Assembly: GCF_004210375.1 (NCBI RefSeq)
Contig: NC_134830.1
Location: 48,241,094 to 48,305,093 of the forward strand
Direction of reading: 5' to 3'
DNA length: 64,000 nt
From: Tachypleus tridentatus
Taxonomy: Eukaryota > Arthropoda > Merostomata > Xiphosura > Limulidae
Each line of letters begins with the position of its first letter. Position 1 is the stretch's first letter. The position numbers and the translations under genes were made by a program. The notes beneath the pieces were generated by a model. That model was not told the origin of the DNA. It saw only the letters and a list, made by a program, of their open reading frames with translations, and did not search any database. Positions 11,102 to 22,933 of this stretch are shown here, in pieces.

Positions 11102-12670
11102 TAGTAAAACCTGTCGTAGGCGGAATCGCATGAGACTACGTGAAATTTCCGGCTTAGACTTGGTGAACATGCATTTCCTTAATTATATATAATTTTGAGT
11201 AGAACGTTAGAATTGTTTGACTCAAGGGACGTCAGATGTTTGTGAATAAAGTTATTATACTGTTCATGCTATATTTATTAGAATAAGAACAGAAATAGAC
11301 ATTCAAAATATACACAAGTACACAAAATCTTAATCAAATTTCTTTGAAGAAAGTGTCCTATTTCAACTGTTTTGTTCTTTTAATGGGCTTTCTCGTGCGG
11401 TTAAAAGATAATACCAATTCTTCAGCCTTTTTATGAAGTTAATTTTCCCCCTTCATTTCTGAATACAATTTAATAGTGTTAACATAAATTAACACTTGTT
11501 ATGAAATAGGAATTTCTATTTTTTCACTACCTTTTACATTTTTTTCATCTTCTGAATCGCTCACACTGTTACCATCTTGCGATTTTATTATAGATTTTAA
11601 ATCAATATCATCAGTTTCTGTTAACATTCTTGTTAACATTTACAAAGCTTTCCACGTTCACAGAATCATCTGGATCAATCTTCTCAATCAGTTTGGATTT
11701 CACTAGAATCGTCATGACAAACAACTTCTCCACAATCTCCGTCATTATCAGGAATAAATCCAGAATTTCGAAAGCACTTTATTACGCATTCATCTTTTAC
11801 GCATTTGATTGAATGACATAAAAAGGCAATTGCATCTAACACGTCAATTTTTGTGGTCACTTCAGATGCTCTTTTACAGTCGTCCATGTTTGCAATCATA
11901 TTCTGAAGCATCAATTTTCTGTATTTGAATTTTATAAATTGTATATTACCATTATCTAGTGGCTGTAGAACTGATGTTGTACATGGAGGTAGAAAGACTA
12001 AATATACATTTTACAGTTCAACTTTTGTGTGACAAGTTGCATTATCTAGCAAAAGTAGAATATTCCTATTTTCTTGTTCCATTATTCTGTTTAATTTGTT
12101 CAAAAATTCCTTGAATATAGCACTTGTCATCCACGCTTTATTATTTGCATTCCATTTTTCCTTAAAATTTTGAAACAGCGTGAATGTTCACTTTTACCTA
12201 TTACCCTTGGTTTCTCTAGTTTCCCATCAGCAAAAGTGACCAAAAGTACAGTCAATCGTTTTTTCAAATAGCGACCTGCAGAATAATGACAGGAGAAAAA
12301 AGAACAGAATATATTTAACCAATACTTATTGTAACAAAATGTTCAAGAATTTATTAATATTTAAACAAATTATTAATTCAAAAAGAATTTATTAATATTT
12401 AAACAAATTATTAATTCAAAAAGAATTTATTAATATTTAAAGAAATTATTAATAAAATAAGACATCAATATTTAATCAAAAACATTTTTCCGTCTTACTT
12501 GTTGATAGATGAGGTAGGTGTAAGATAGCTTTCCGTCCACGTTATGCAGGATGTGCCATTTAGAGTGCGTTTTATGAGAGAAATGTTAAGATAATGCTGC
12601 AAAATTTTGATATTTCTGACTTGTACAGGTTTCTGCCTCATGTACTTTCCGGCTTAGACAGGTTTTACTG
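11102..12670 (-). mobile_element. Pogo/Tigger-like DNA transposon, decayed
   Basis: The inverted ends share about 33 bp with a few mismatches. The left reads AGTAAAACCTGTC then GGCGGAA. The right, on the minus strand, reads AGTAAAACCTGTC then AGCCGGAA. Both sit in TA-rich targets. Minus-strand coding traces match Tigger transposase: NILLLLDNATCHTKVEL near 12010-12070 (second Asp of DDE), PPCTTSVLQPLDNGNIQ near 11945-12000 (third acidic block), and a C-terminal helix region VLDAIAFLCHSIK at 11684-11914. Several frames are involved, so it is dead. The N-terminal half is largely gone. A 38-bp tandem repeat lies inside. Confidence 0.8.
12346..12456. repeat. 38-bp tandem repeat, about three copies
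   Basis: Units start with AGAATTTATTAATATTTAAA at 12346, 12384 and 12422, giving an exact 38-bp period. It lies within the Tigger-like element, between its coding remnant and right end. Confidence 0.9.
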
Positions 12671-12952
12671 CATATACGTAAAAATAATAGTACAGTCTAT
12701 ATAAAATGAACCACTAGCTCACTTTGATGCAAGAAATTATCATAGTTTACTTTCTGATTTCATACCTAAAAGTTTATAAATGTATGATCCATGCGAGGAA
12801 GCAAAGGAGTTCTGAGGAAAATAGATTGAAAAAGGAAATAATTTCATTTTCAGACTATTTATAAGTGTTGGCTTATAAGTCAGAGTTAAGTTAATTTTGT
12901 AAGGCTAACTAGCAGTTATTTACAAGTTATTTTTGTTTTTTCCATCACATAG

Positions 12953-13147
12953 GTGATTTTGGATAATGTGCTCAAATCTCCTCAGAACAAAAAAACTACT
13001 ATTACTGGTTCGTACTCGTCATTGAATGGCTCCAGATTTAATAAAAGCGAAGAGAACGTACCGGAGGTTGACATCTGGTCCCTTGGTATTACAGCCATTG
13101 AAATGATTAATGGCAAACCTATTTGTCATCAGGAAAATTCTGACATG
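12953..13147 (+). pseudogene. PAK-like kinase relic exon (DFG to subdomain IX), copy A
   Basis: An acceptor (TCACATAG|G) is followed by codons reading DFG, a TAA stop, then CAQISSEQ, matching the PAK activation segment 'DFGFCAQI..EQ'. After frameshifts the exon ends in frame with [18 protein letters not shown] and the PAK-like block up to ENSDM, then a donor ATG|GTAAGT. In intact PAKs the middle reads 'GTPYWMAPEVV'; here it is spread over frames. The exon lines up with 52267-52425 in copy B, which keeps the WMAPE part but has lost DFG. PAKs are Rac/Cdc42-activated Ser/Thr kinases. The stop and frameshifts rule out an active kinase. Confidence 0.85.
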
Positions 13148-14152
13148 GTAAGTGTTGGTAGAAAGTACTTACAGCCAAGGAATAAGAGTAGATTGAATTT
13201 CAGTTTACTCCTTATATGGATATCTTCCACTTTTCTTTTTTATGAGTTGTTTAAGTTTTAAAAGTTACAAAATCATCAAATCAGGTTGAAAATTAAATAC
13301 TCTGGTAGAACAATAATATAATTTTTAAACAAATCTCAGAGGAACTTCCAGTCAATGAACTATGTCTTTCACCAACAATTTCAAAATATTTTAATAACTT
13401 GGGTGCATTAATCGTTTGTTTTTAGTTATACACAAATGTTTCTCTAATAAAGTTAATCATAAACGTTATCATTGTTTCACAAAATCCAAATTTAAAAAAA
13501 ATTTTGTATTTTAAAACACAATCGTCTGCTTTGTCCAAAACGTCTTTCACCAACTACAGGGAATAACTATAATAAAAACAAAACAAGACTGTTCACATAA
13601 TTCAAACATGTAGATGTATTAAAGATGATGATGAACAGTGGAACAATGACAGCAACAATAAACACTTAACAAGCCTGTATACAGTAACAAATAGTTAATT
13701 ATTGAATGTTGTGGAGTGTATTATATTATTATCTTTAAAATTCATAAACTATAGTGTTTACTGCCATGGTATCACTACCATCTTGTTAACCCCCTATAAA
13801 TAAATAGTAACACCTAAGGTAATTCACCCATAGTGGCCAGCTACTGTGAAGTTATACCTTTGGACATACTTAGACATTACTAGCATGTACAAACCTTTGT
13901 ATAATACTCATGTCATGGTTGTCAAGTGAGAGGGATTCGGTATAGTGCATGACGCAGATAGTATTTTTGTGTTTCGTAAGTAAGGTATATTGTATCTCTG
14001 TAATGCTAGTGTCACTATCATTATTGGTTATAATGTTTAATATACATAATTGTTTCCATTATATACATACATGTATAATTTTATTATCAGAATTATTTTG
14101 TGTTGTGAAGTTAGGTTATTAATTTAGCCATCAAGTAACACTCCTTTTTCAG
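13148..14152 (+). other. Intron of the PAK relic
   Basis: This runs from the donor at 13148 to the acceptor ending CTTTTTCAG at 14152. The first ~620 bp align with copy B (52426-53060) and the rest has no counterpart there. No gene was seen inside. Confidence 0.6.
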
Positions 14153-14291
14153 GTACTTGATTAAATAATTAACAAATGGGAATCCAAACATTGAAAATAA
14201 AGATAACCTATCTCTAGTTTCTCAAGACTTCCTAGACAGGTGTCAAGAGGTGAACGTGGGTAAACGATACACTGCCTCTGAACTCTCAAAG
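14153..14291 (+). pseudogene. PAK-like kinase relic exon (subdomains X-XI), copy A
   Basis: It is bounded by a strong acceptor (CTCCTTTTTCAG) and a donor (AAAG|GTATGG). In the second frame it reads YLIK, stop, LTNGNPNIENKDNLSLV, then SQDFLDRCQEVNVGKRYTAS. This matches the PAK C-lobe 'LYLIATNGTP...FRDFLNRCL..DVEKRGSA.EL'. One in-frame TAA interrupts the start. The rest is well kept, which suggests fairly recent or slow decay. Copy B has no counterpart. The final PAK exon (HPFLK..KPL) was not found downstream. Confidence 0.85.
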
Positions 14292-14639
14292 GTATGGTAT
14301 AAATTACTGTTATTTTACTAAGCTATATTGGTTTCCTTTGAATTTATTATCCTAATAACATACACCAAATCATTAAATGTAAGAATTCATTGTCATTCAT
14401 GGCTGATCATGTTATGGTGTCAAAACTTCAACTTACTATGGCACCATCTCATAGTGTCATATTTATTTATTTCAAAATATTCATAATTCCATAAGATATC
14501 AACTTTCACTCTGTAAAAATGTTTAGTTACATTTAGATCCATCCATTTCCATTTACAGTACTCTAGAATCAGATTTGAGGCTGCTTTCAAAGAACAGTTA
14601 AAGGTAAATCACAGGTAAAACATCAATATTTTATTATTA

Positions 14640-15700
14640 TTCACATTTAGGGCAACAGAAATTTAGTGAGAGTTCAGCAAACAATGAATATTTTCTATGT
14701 CCCCCTCTTTCCTTGAATACCCATGAAAAGTCTTTCAGGCATTTTTTAATCACAATGTCCTTTGAAATTTTACTTCAAATGTCTTTACTACACACCCATA
14801 ACGTTACATTGGAAGTACTTTTTTGATTTGTCAAGTATTTGATCTATCACATCTCAGATCAGCTCATTTAGGTTGAGATAAGGGCTCTGTGAGAACCATT
14901 GTGTAATTTCAATAACTCCAGCAACTTATCTATCAGCGAAGTAATTTTTGCATAGTTTGGATAATTGTTTGGGTCGTTATCTTCTTTGTAGTAGAATTCA
15001 TTTCCAATAACTTGCAAACCACTGGGTCTACCATGATGGATCAGTATTTGGTCGTACTTACATTAGTCCATTATTCCATCTTTTTTGCCAAATTCTCTTG
15101 TCATCTCAACAGAAAACACCCCCAAATCATGTATCTCCCATGCTTTATCAAAGGTGCTATGCACTGAAGTAAGTATTTTTCGCCTTTTCTTCTGCTGGAC
15201 GTACACTTTGAACCAACGATTTTAAATTTTGACTCATCCATCCATGTCACTTCTTTACAATTATCAGCAGTACAGTTTCTTGTCAATATTTGGAGAACAA
15301 AGTAAAGGTTTTTTTTAACTGCTACATGATCAAATATTCCATTATCATCGAGTTTTTTCGATACTGTAGATCTGGACTGTTTTCTTTCATTTTTTACCTG
15401 GTTGTTTATCTCATGCTTGAGACCAGTGGCAGTCTTCCTTCTGTCCAGAAGGTTACACAAGCAAAGACACTTACCACAAATATCATTGAATTTAGGTATT
15501 CAATTTCTTCCTTTTTTATTTTCCAATTTATCTGTATTGTTCTCATGATCTAGAATGTACTTGACAGTGTTTAGGGAACATTTAAAGTCTGCAGCAATTA
15601 GATGAAGAGTCCAACTCGCATCACATAAAGCTTCAATACAAACTGTCTGCTCTACTGATAATTCTCTCCTCTTTTTGTGCTGTGGAATGACAAGATAATG
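14640..15700 (-). mobile_element. Second Tc1-like transposon remnant
   Basis: Read on the minus strand, an open frame at 15101-15460 gives a Tc1 transposase middle: NCKEVTWMDESKFKIVGSK (first Asp) and GRYMIWGCF. Decayed frames follow with QDNDPN-like sequence near 14960 (second Asp). Upstream, 15460-15690 carries traces of the N-terminal helix-turn-helix part. Terminal inverted repeats were not recognised, so both ends are approximate. It is a different subfamily from the copy at 10175-11075 and has no terminal-repeat similarity to it. Confidence 0.7.
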
Positions 15701-16664
15701 TTATATATATATATATGTTATTACTGTTGTTATCAATATTTATTTGTTGATTGCTATTAAATTGATTCCTTCCAGCATATACAGCTACAATATACTAGCT
15801 TCTTTCTACGTAGTTACATCATTGCATGTAGTACCATGACAGTTATTTCAGGCCCTCAATTTGATCACTATATTAATTCATACAGAACCCTTATGATATG
15901 CCCACGGTAAGAAGTATAGGGAATTATAAAATATAAGTGTTCTCACCTCTGCTTATTTAATTGTTAAAGTGATCACTGAGTCATTACCATTGTGTTGAAA
16001 TTTACAATCAGAAATGACATGGAAGAATTAACCCATAAAATGGAAAGAATGACAAATATTCATTTGTTCTAACACTTTTCCACAGTACTGTATACAGAGA
16101 CTAATTTAACAAAACGTATGTGATGTTGAATAAGCACTTTTGTTAAACAAATGTTTTTCATTTTTCACACAGCATTCGTTCATGGAAGTAGCAGACCGAT
16201 AAAAACACTACGACCCATTACAATGATAACCAAGTATACAGTCAAAATCATTAATAGCTCAAAAACCAAATATTCCAATATACATGTTGAAATGTGTTGA
16301 AAGATGCAAGTTATGAGGGCTGACATCATTCTAGAACAAAACAATTAACAAACTGTGTTTATTAGATTTCTCCAAGAACAGTAGTATATTGTGTGTCATG
16401 ATTTCCCATAATTCGGCTTTATAGATTTTGAAAATAATACCCATTTTCTCTACGACATAAGAATGCTGTTATGAATTAGGAAGAAACAAACTCTCGCTTA
16501 GATCAGATTATTATTTTTACCACAATGAACATTTCTTTATCATTATGTTTGTTGACAAAAATAAAAATTGAATAAATGAGAAGAACATTGATGCCCACAT
16601 CAATTAATGCATTCCAATTCATCCTGATATTTTTGTGAAATCTATGTCTTTTAGTCTCAAAACT
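15701..16664. other. AT-rich stretch, no gene seen
   Basis: It starts next to a short (TA)n run at about 15698-15716. The open frame at 16503-16769 minus runs into the SINE and shows no domain. No RNA gene was seen. Confidence 0.5.
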
Positions 16665-16920
16665 ATGTGTTGTGGTCTTACATATTGCATGTTCAACTCT
16701 GAATCTGAGAGATGTGGGTTTGAATCCTTGTTCAACCAAACATACTTGTTCTTTCAGCCAAGGAGGCATTATAATATTATAATCAACCCGACTATATTTT
16801 TATTAAAAGTAACAAAAAAATTGACAGTGGGTGGTGATGACTAGCTGCATTTTCTTTAGTCTTTCATTGCTAATTTTGGGATGGCTAACACAGATAGCTT
16901 TGAAGTGGCTTTATGAGACT
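16665..16920 (+). mobile_element. tRNA-derived SINE, degenerate full copy
   Basis: This has the same plan as the SINE at 47981-48255. The tRNA-like head has a B-box-like GGGTTTGAATCC. It is followed by CAACCAAACATACTTGTTCTTTCAG, the body segment GGGTGGTGATGACTAGCTGC, and a tail with GCTAACACAGATAGC. The many substitutions suggest an old insertion. Confidence 0.75.
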
Positions 16921-17179
16921 TAGATATTGCATCTTGTTTCAATGACAAAACTTATTACCTTGTTTTCCTCTTTCAAGCTCTTATTACACCCCAACCTTTT
17001 GCATTTATCAAACATATTATTGACAGTATTATCCTAATTTGAGTCTTTTTTCTTAAAAATACGTTCTTTTTAAGTCAATTTTCTGAGCTGAAGCTAAACA
17101 AAAGCCCTTCAAGTGTTCTTTCTAAAAGTGCTGAGAATTACTTATATAGATACTTGAAACAGTCACCAATTTTGTCTAA

Positions 17180-18215
17180 GACTTTTACAAACTGACATAT
17201 CAAGCCAAATTTTACATGAAGTGGAAGTTATAGGACATTCTTTGTGCCAACCAGACTTTCACGTTCAATGTTTTTAATCCTGATATCCGGCTGACTTTGC
17301 GTGACCATTAGTTCTTTATCCAGTGCTGGTTTCTTGTTCTGTTGTCCCATTTCACGCAAAAAAACATAAATTTTGAGTGGGTTTTTTGATACAACAGCAT
17401 CAAAGGACTTTCAGGTTTCCACAAAATGGCCAACCATGTTCTTTGTATCTGCCCTTATTAATAAGAAGTTCAAGAGTTTTGTATGTTTCCTTCAATTGAA
17501 CCGTTGAGTAATATGAACAGATTTGTATATGTTACTATTTTTAATTACAATGCATTTTAGACTTGTTTTGAAGGTATCAGTGAGTAATATCCACTCTCTT
17601 AGTTCACAGACTGCATCTCATACTATTGGTATTAATTCAGCAATATTGTTGCAATAAACCAGTGAACATTCTTATGAAAAGTATGGAATAAATTCTTTTC
17701 CTCAATTTCTGGAAGCTTCACTGGTTTATTACAAAAATATCACTGAATTAATACTGATGTTAGAAGATGTAGTTTGTGAACTAAGTAAATGACAATTGTT
17801 TATTGATTCCTCCAACAGAAGTCTCAAATGTATTTTACTTCCCAGTGGTAACATATATGTATGTATTTGTTACTATTACTCATTTGGTTCACTTGAAGGA
17901 AACATATGAAAATTTCAAACTTCTTGTTAATAAAGTCAAATACAAAAAATGTGTTCGGCTACTTTTGGAGACCTAAGAGTCCTTTGAATGTTGTTGGATC
18001 AACAACCCTGTTATACAAAGTCTCCATGTTTTTTGTGTAAAATGGGACAAATAAAGTACTAAATTAGCACCAGATAAAGAAGTGAAGACCCCTCAGAATT
18101 AGTGTAATAGTAGGATCCAAAACATTTGAATGTAAAAGTTTGGTTGACACGAAGAAAGTCCTGTTAGTCTTCAGATAAAAGTTGGTTTTATCATTCACTG
18201 TGTTTATAAAAAAAA
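17180..18215. repeat. ~1 kb imperfect inverted repeat of a transposon-like gene fragment
   Basis: The left arm at about 17180-17666 and the right arm at about 17717-18215 are reverse complements over most of their length, with a ~50-bp spacer. The innermost match is AATAAACCAGTGAA and its complement. Other matched blocks include TTTCCTTCAA, TTCTTTATC and GGACTTTC. Read on the plus strand, the right arm carries decayed coding traces: ETYENFKLLVNKVKY, then GDLRVL, then MLLDQQPCYTKSPCFLC, resembling a multi-copy transposon-associated gene family ('GYTK.PCFLC.WD') of invertebrates. The left arm carries the same fragment on the minus strand. So two copies of one fragment lie head to head. Confidence 0.7.
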
Positions 18216-18799
18216 ATGTTAGGAATCTATATCTTGTGTAATAGTTTTATTAATACTTTAAAGTTGGCTACCGACTTTAAAAAAAAAACTCATTTAATGT
18301 TTAATGTTATTTATATGTTTTATGTTGTATCATGTTTCAAACTCTCATCTTCTAGCAAGATAAACTATTTTGGTAGTTAGGTTGGACCTTATTTAAATTG
18401 AGTATCATCTGAGCAGTGTATCTTGAATTTATCATCTCTTTTGGTCGATATGAGAATTATGTGAGTTCAACATGAAATATAATAACTGATTTGGAACAGG
18501 TTGCTTGAAATGTAAAATTAATTTTTGGAAAATCTTCTTTAGTAATTGTATTCTTTAAGACACTTTAATTTAACACACACACAAAATTATTTCTTTAAGT
18601 TTATAGATTAACTCTTATTTGTTGTTTTTGTGAAAAGTAGAAATAGTTACTCATAAATGTAGATAATATTTTCTTAGTCAAAAGGTAAGTAGTGAATTCA
18701 TAGTGGAAATGTAATAAAATTCATGTTGCATTTTGTTAACATATAAATATCAACTATGCATGTGGTAACACTAAGCATTAACTGCAGATTTGTCAGCAA
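18216..18799. other. AT-rich stretch, no gene seen
   Basis: This is unique-looking sequence between the inverted repeat and the left edge of the tRNA array. No open frame, RNA gene or terminal repeat was recognised. Confidence 0.5.
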
Positions 18800-20078
18800 T
18801 TAGTTCTCCATTTACAATCAAATGCTCGTATATCTCTTTAGAAGTATGAAACAATTCGAATTTAGAGGCAAATTAGAACAAATTGTAATATTTCAAACCG
18901 TACTTAATTAGAATAGGTATTTGCAAATTTCAAAGTCAAAGAGAAGAAGAATTGTCTGGTAAAGTTCTGAAACGTCCAGTGTTTTATTTAATTTTCTCTG
19001 AAACTGCTAATTTATTAAGCAGTAAAAGCAATAAATAACTTAGAAATTCTCAAATATCTTTTCATAATGACGTCTCGATCATAAAGTAAAGAATTTAAAC
19101 TTCTTTTTTCGTAATTTTTTCACAGAACAAAGATCGTTTGTATCTAAAGTTCACTGTATATGATTTGCCTATGAAATGTGATTGTTGATATAAATTCAGT
19201 TATATAATTAGTACGTAGGTAAAACGCAAACTATGCTTTTAAGAAAACTTTATTAAAAGTATTGACAAGTCTAAACACAGTGAAACCGTTTATGATTGTA
19301 TGAGAAACAAGTGTTTTACTTATATTTCGTGATTTTGGAAAGAAATTACCACGTTCCACAAACTCTACTTTTCTCATCTTCAAAGTTTACAACGATTGTG
19401 AGCCGTTTTGTTATCGAAGTTTCAACTATGATGTATTTGGAAAAAGATAAATATCTTTATTTCAAGAAGGGTGATTTATGAGTGAAGCATAAATATGATG
19501 TAAGAAGTATATAAATGTTGGATTCTCTATGTTTTCGGTGAGGATTTATTTCTCTATGCCTCTAGTACTCTCACTTGTTGTTTCACAGTTAGTACTAAAT
19601 AACATTACACATCTTTTTCATAGAGATATATTATGTTATTGAAGTTTTTTCACCACTTACACTGTGCTGTGAACAGAGTATACCTGGCAGTTAGTACCAC
19701 TGGAAACATAGTTTCAGGTGTAAAAGATAAATTGTTTAATGAGTGATGTGTTATTCGTATTGCCTTGTTAAATATTTTCGTTCATGTTTATAAAAATGGC
19801 GTACATATCGATGACATCATTGAAAGTGAATGAGCAGGAAAACGTCATTTCATTTTGAATCCCAAGAGATAACTTTCAAAGTATTCCTTCAACTCGGTGT
19901 ATTCTCTATGAAGTATGATTTATTTTAACCTAAAGGAAAATCATTCTTATTTTGGAAAGTCATAATTTTGCCATCCCTTTGTCAGTCATGTTCTGTATTA
20001 TTTAGATGGGAGGCATCATTGAAAATTTCTTCACCTTTCTTCATGCGTTTTTTGTTATATTAGTAGCAAAATCACGTC

Positions 20079-20151
20079 TGGAGGCGCTGGGTATCGATCC
20101 CAGTACCTCTCGCATGCTAAGCGAGCGCTCTACCACTTGAGCTACGCCCCC
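20079..20151 (-). tRNA. tRNA-Ala (AGC), array copy 1
   Basis: This 73-nt cloverleaf has acceptor stem GGGGGCG pairing with CGCCTCC, including the G3:U70 wobble that alanyl-tRNA synthetase uses as its main identity mark, and discriminator A73. The anticodon arm is CTCGC TTAGCAT GCGAG, giving AGC (A34 normally read as inosine). The T arm is CTGGG ATCGATA CCCAG. The A box (TAGCTCAAGTGG) and B box (GATCGATAC) fit the Pol III internal promoter. A T4 run lies 7 nt past the 3' end (AAAA at 20068-20071) as terminator. There is no intron, and CCA is not encoded. It looks functional. Confidence 0.97.
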
Positions 20152-22860
20152 TTTGTTTTCATGCATTTTACACTTTCCGAGTTTATTCCGTAAATTCTTC
20201 AACACAAAATTTTGTATCCAGTTTCTAAGAAACGTCAGATTTTTTACATTGCACTCTCCGCATATTTCAATACAAGAGTAATTTACAGCATACACTTTTC
20301 TCCAGTAAAACGTAATTGGCGATGAGCACTGCAAGAGAGAAAACAAAATTGTGAAAGGTCTCCTCTGATACTTTACATTAAAAACGTTAATTACATACAC
20401 GACATTGCAGGTAAAATCCTAACAAACATGCCATAATATTTTGACATTTGCAAGCAGCTCTCACAGGAAACCTAGTTATGAAACGTCATGAAACCTCATA
20501 CATCCACGTGAAAAAGGAGTAATGATATATTCAAATGAAGAAGAGGATTTATTGACTTTTAATTTATAATTTTCGCTTACACGTTCATTTAATATTAGCG
20601 TATTTGTTTTAAAATAATGAGAAACTGTTACAGTGCATGCACGAGCTTTCAATCCATTATTTATCGCACGCTAGGAGAAAAGTGCTCATTATTCTTTCTT
20701 ACACCCCTTACATAATTTTTGTAAGTTTCTTCAGCGCTACTCCATTGTTACATACGTTTCTCGTGGATTCTGTTATGACACAAAACGATTTGTTTTAACT
20801 CGGGTTCATCTACACAAGTAAAGTAAGAGAAAACCGGAAAGAATGAATATTTCTAGTCTCGAGCTACTTGAGAAATGCATATCATTGCAAACAGGCGGTC
20901 GGTCATACTTAGAAGATGCGTACTGACCATCAAGAAGAAACAGTGACAGCATATTAAACGTTCGAAAAGAAAAGAAAACTACATTAAAGACGAACAGGGT
21001 TACAGACACAATTGAAACATTGAAATATTACTTCTACTAATAGTTATTGTGTGTGCATATTAAGCATGAACAATTTCGTAATTACTGGTGGAAGCGATGG
21101 TTTACAAAGAAAAAGTATGTACCAATTCTAAGGAAATTTTGTGTAAAATAGAGTCTTATTATTGTAAAGTTTCACGTGTACCAGTACTATTTAAATTTAA
21201 TTTCTTTTTGAGTGAGATGATTAAAATTATTTTCGTAGCTCTTACTCCTCAATATTGTAATTGTAACGTCAGCTTCAGGGAAACGAAGTGAGAATGGGTT
21301 TTATACGCTCATATTTCTGTATCGCAAGCAAAGCTAAAATCTTACTTGTACTTTGAAGGGTAGATCGAAACAGTTCTGTTTATTGAGATTTGTCTGTATG
21401 TATTCATTGGGCAATCCAAGATCACGAAGAATTTTATAAAACGCACTATTTTCATACATTAAAGACAGATGAATAATAGCTATCTGACATGGGATTTGTT
21501 TTTGGAACATTATCAGTTGCCTACGTAATAGTGAGAATTTCTACTAAACATCTGCGATGATCATTATGCCTCAAAGGTATGGGCGTTAGTTCTCCATTTA
21601 CAATCAAATGCTCGTATATCTCTTTAGAAGTATGAAACAATTCGAATTTAGAGGCAAATTAGAACAAATTGTAATATTTCAAACCGTACTTAATTAGAAT
21701 AGGTATTTGCAAATTTCAAAGTCAAAGAGAAGAATAATTGTTTGGTAAATTTCTGAAACGTCCCGTGTTTTATTTAATTTTCTCTGAAACTGCTAAGTTA
21801 TAAAGCAGTAAAAGCAATAAATAACTTAGAAATTCTCAAATATTTTCTCATAATGACGTCTTGATCATAAAGTAAAGAATTTAACCTTCTTATTTCGTAA
21901 TTATTTCAGAGAACAAAGATCGTTTGTATCTAAAGTTCACTGTAAATGATTTGCCTATGAAATGTGATTGTTGATATAAATGCAGTTATATAATTAGTAC
22001 GTAGGTAAAACGCAAACTATGCTTTTAAGAAAACTTTATTAAAAGTATTGACAAGTCTAAACACAGTGAAACCGTTTATGATTGTATGAGAAACAAGCGT
22101 TTTACTTATATTTCGTGATTTTGGAAAGAAATTACCACGTTCCACAAACTCTACTTTTCTTATCTTCAAAGTTTACAACGATTGTGAGCCGTTTTGTTAT
22201 CGAAGTTTCCACTATGATGTATTTGGAAAAAGATAAATATCTTCATTTCAAGAAGGGTGATTTATGAGTTAAGCATAAATATGATGTAAGAAGTATATAA
22301 ATGTTGGATTCTCTGTGTTTTCGGTGAAGACTTATTTCTCTATGCCTCTAGTACTCGCACTTGTTGTTTCACAGTTACTACTAAATAACATTACACATCT
22401 TTTGATAGAGATATATTATGTTATTGAAGTTTTTCACCACTTACACTGTGCTGTGAACAGAGTATACCTGGCAGTTAGTACCACTGGAAACATAGTTTCA
22501 GGTGTAAAAGATAAATTGTTTAATGAGTGATGTGTTATTCGTATTGCCTTGTTAAATGTTTTCGTTCATGTTTATAAAATGGCGTACATATCGATGACAT
22601 CATTGAAAGTGAATGAGCAGGAAAACGTCATTTCATTTTGAATCCCAAGAGATAACTTTCAAAGTATTTCTTCAACTCGGTGTATTCTCTATGAAGTATG
22701 ATTTATTTTAACCTAAAGGAAAATCATTCTTATTTGGAAAGTCATAATTTTGCCATCCCTTTGTCAGTCATGTTCTGTATTATTTAGATGGGAGGCATCA
22801 TTGAAAATTTCTTCACCTTTCTTCATGCGTTTTTTGTTATATTAGTAGCAAAATCACGTC

Positions 22861-22933
22861 TGGAGGCGCTGGGTATCGATCCCAGTACCTCTCGCATGCT
22901 AAGCGAGCGCTCTACCACTTGAGCTACGCCCCC
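22861..22933 (-). tRNA. tRNA-Ala (AGC), array copy 2
   Basis: Identical to copy 1 across the 73 nt, with all stems paired and the G3:U70 alanine mark kept. Its 3' end lies 2,782 bp from that of copy 1. The downstream T4 terminator is kept (AAAA at 22850-22853). Confidence 0.97.

Larger units (their letters stand above)
1061..13770 (+). repeat. Segmental duplication, copy A
   Basis: Long collinear stretches match 39681-53060 in the same orientation. Examples are 1061-1980 with 39681-40610, 2226-3400 with 41865-43050, 7040-8000 with 46395-47360, 8300-9780 with 50150-51655 and 12990-13770 with 52280-53060. The match includes introns, so it is a genomic duplication and not retroposition. Divergence is substantial, with many substitutions and small indels. 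Copy-specific blocks are a Tigger end at 2039, the hAT at 3743-7040, and Tc1 plus Tigger at 10175-12670. Copy A lacks the parts of B that hold the kinase N-lobe and catalytic-loop exons. Both borders are approximate. Confidence 0.85.

Noticed and set aside
14558-14620. Short stretch after an ACAG at about 14560 as the final PAK exon.
   Set aside because: Its translation does not resemble the PAK C-terminus (HPFLK..KPLSSL) and no stop-bounded tail fits.
22082-22267. A 61-codon open frame on the plus strand recurring in most array units (also at 19296, 30434 and 33219, with a longer variant at 24864 and 27653).
   Set aside because: It starts at TTG, not ATG, and shows no domain or splice context. 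Its recurrence follows simply from the units being near-identical, and single-base indels change its end in units 3 and 4.
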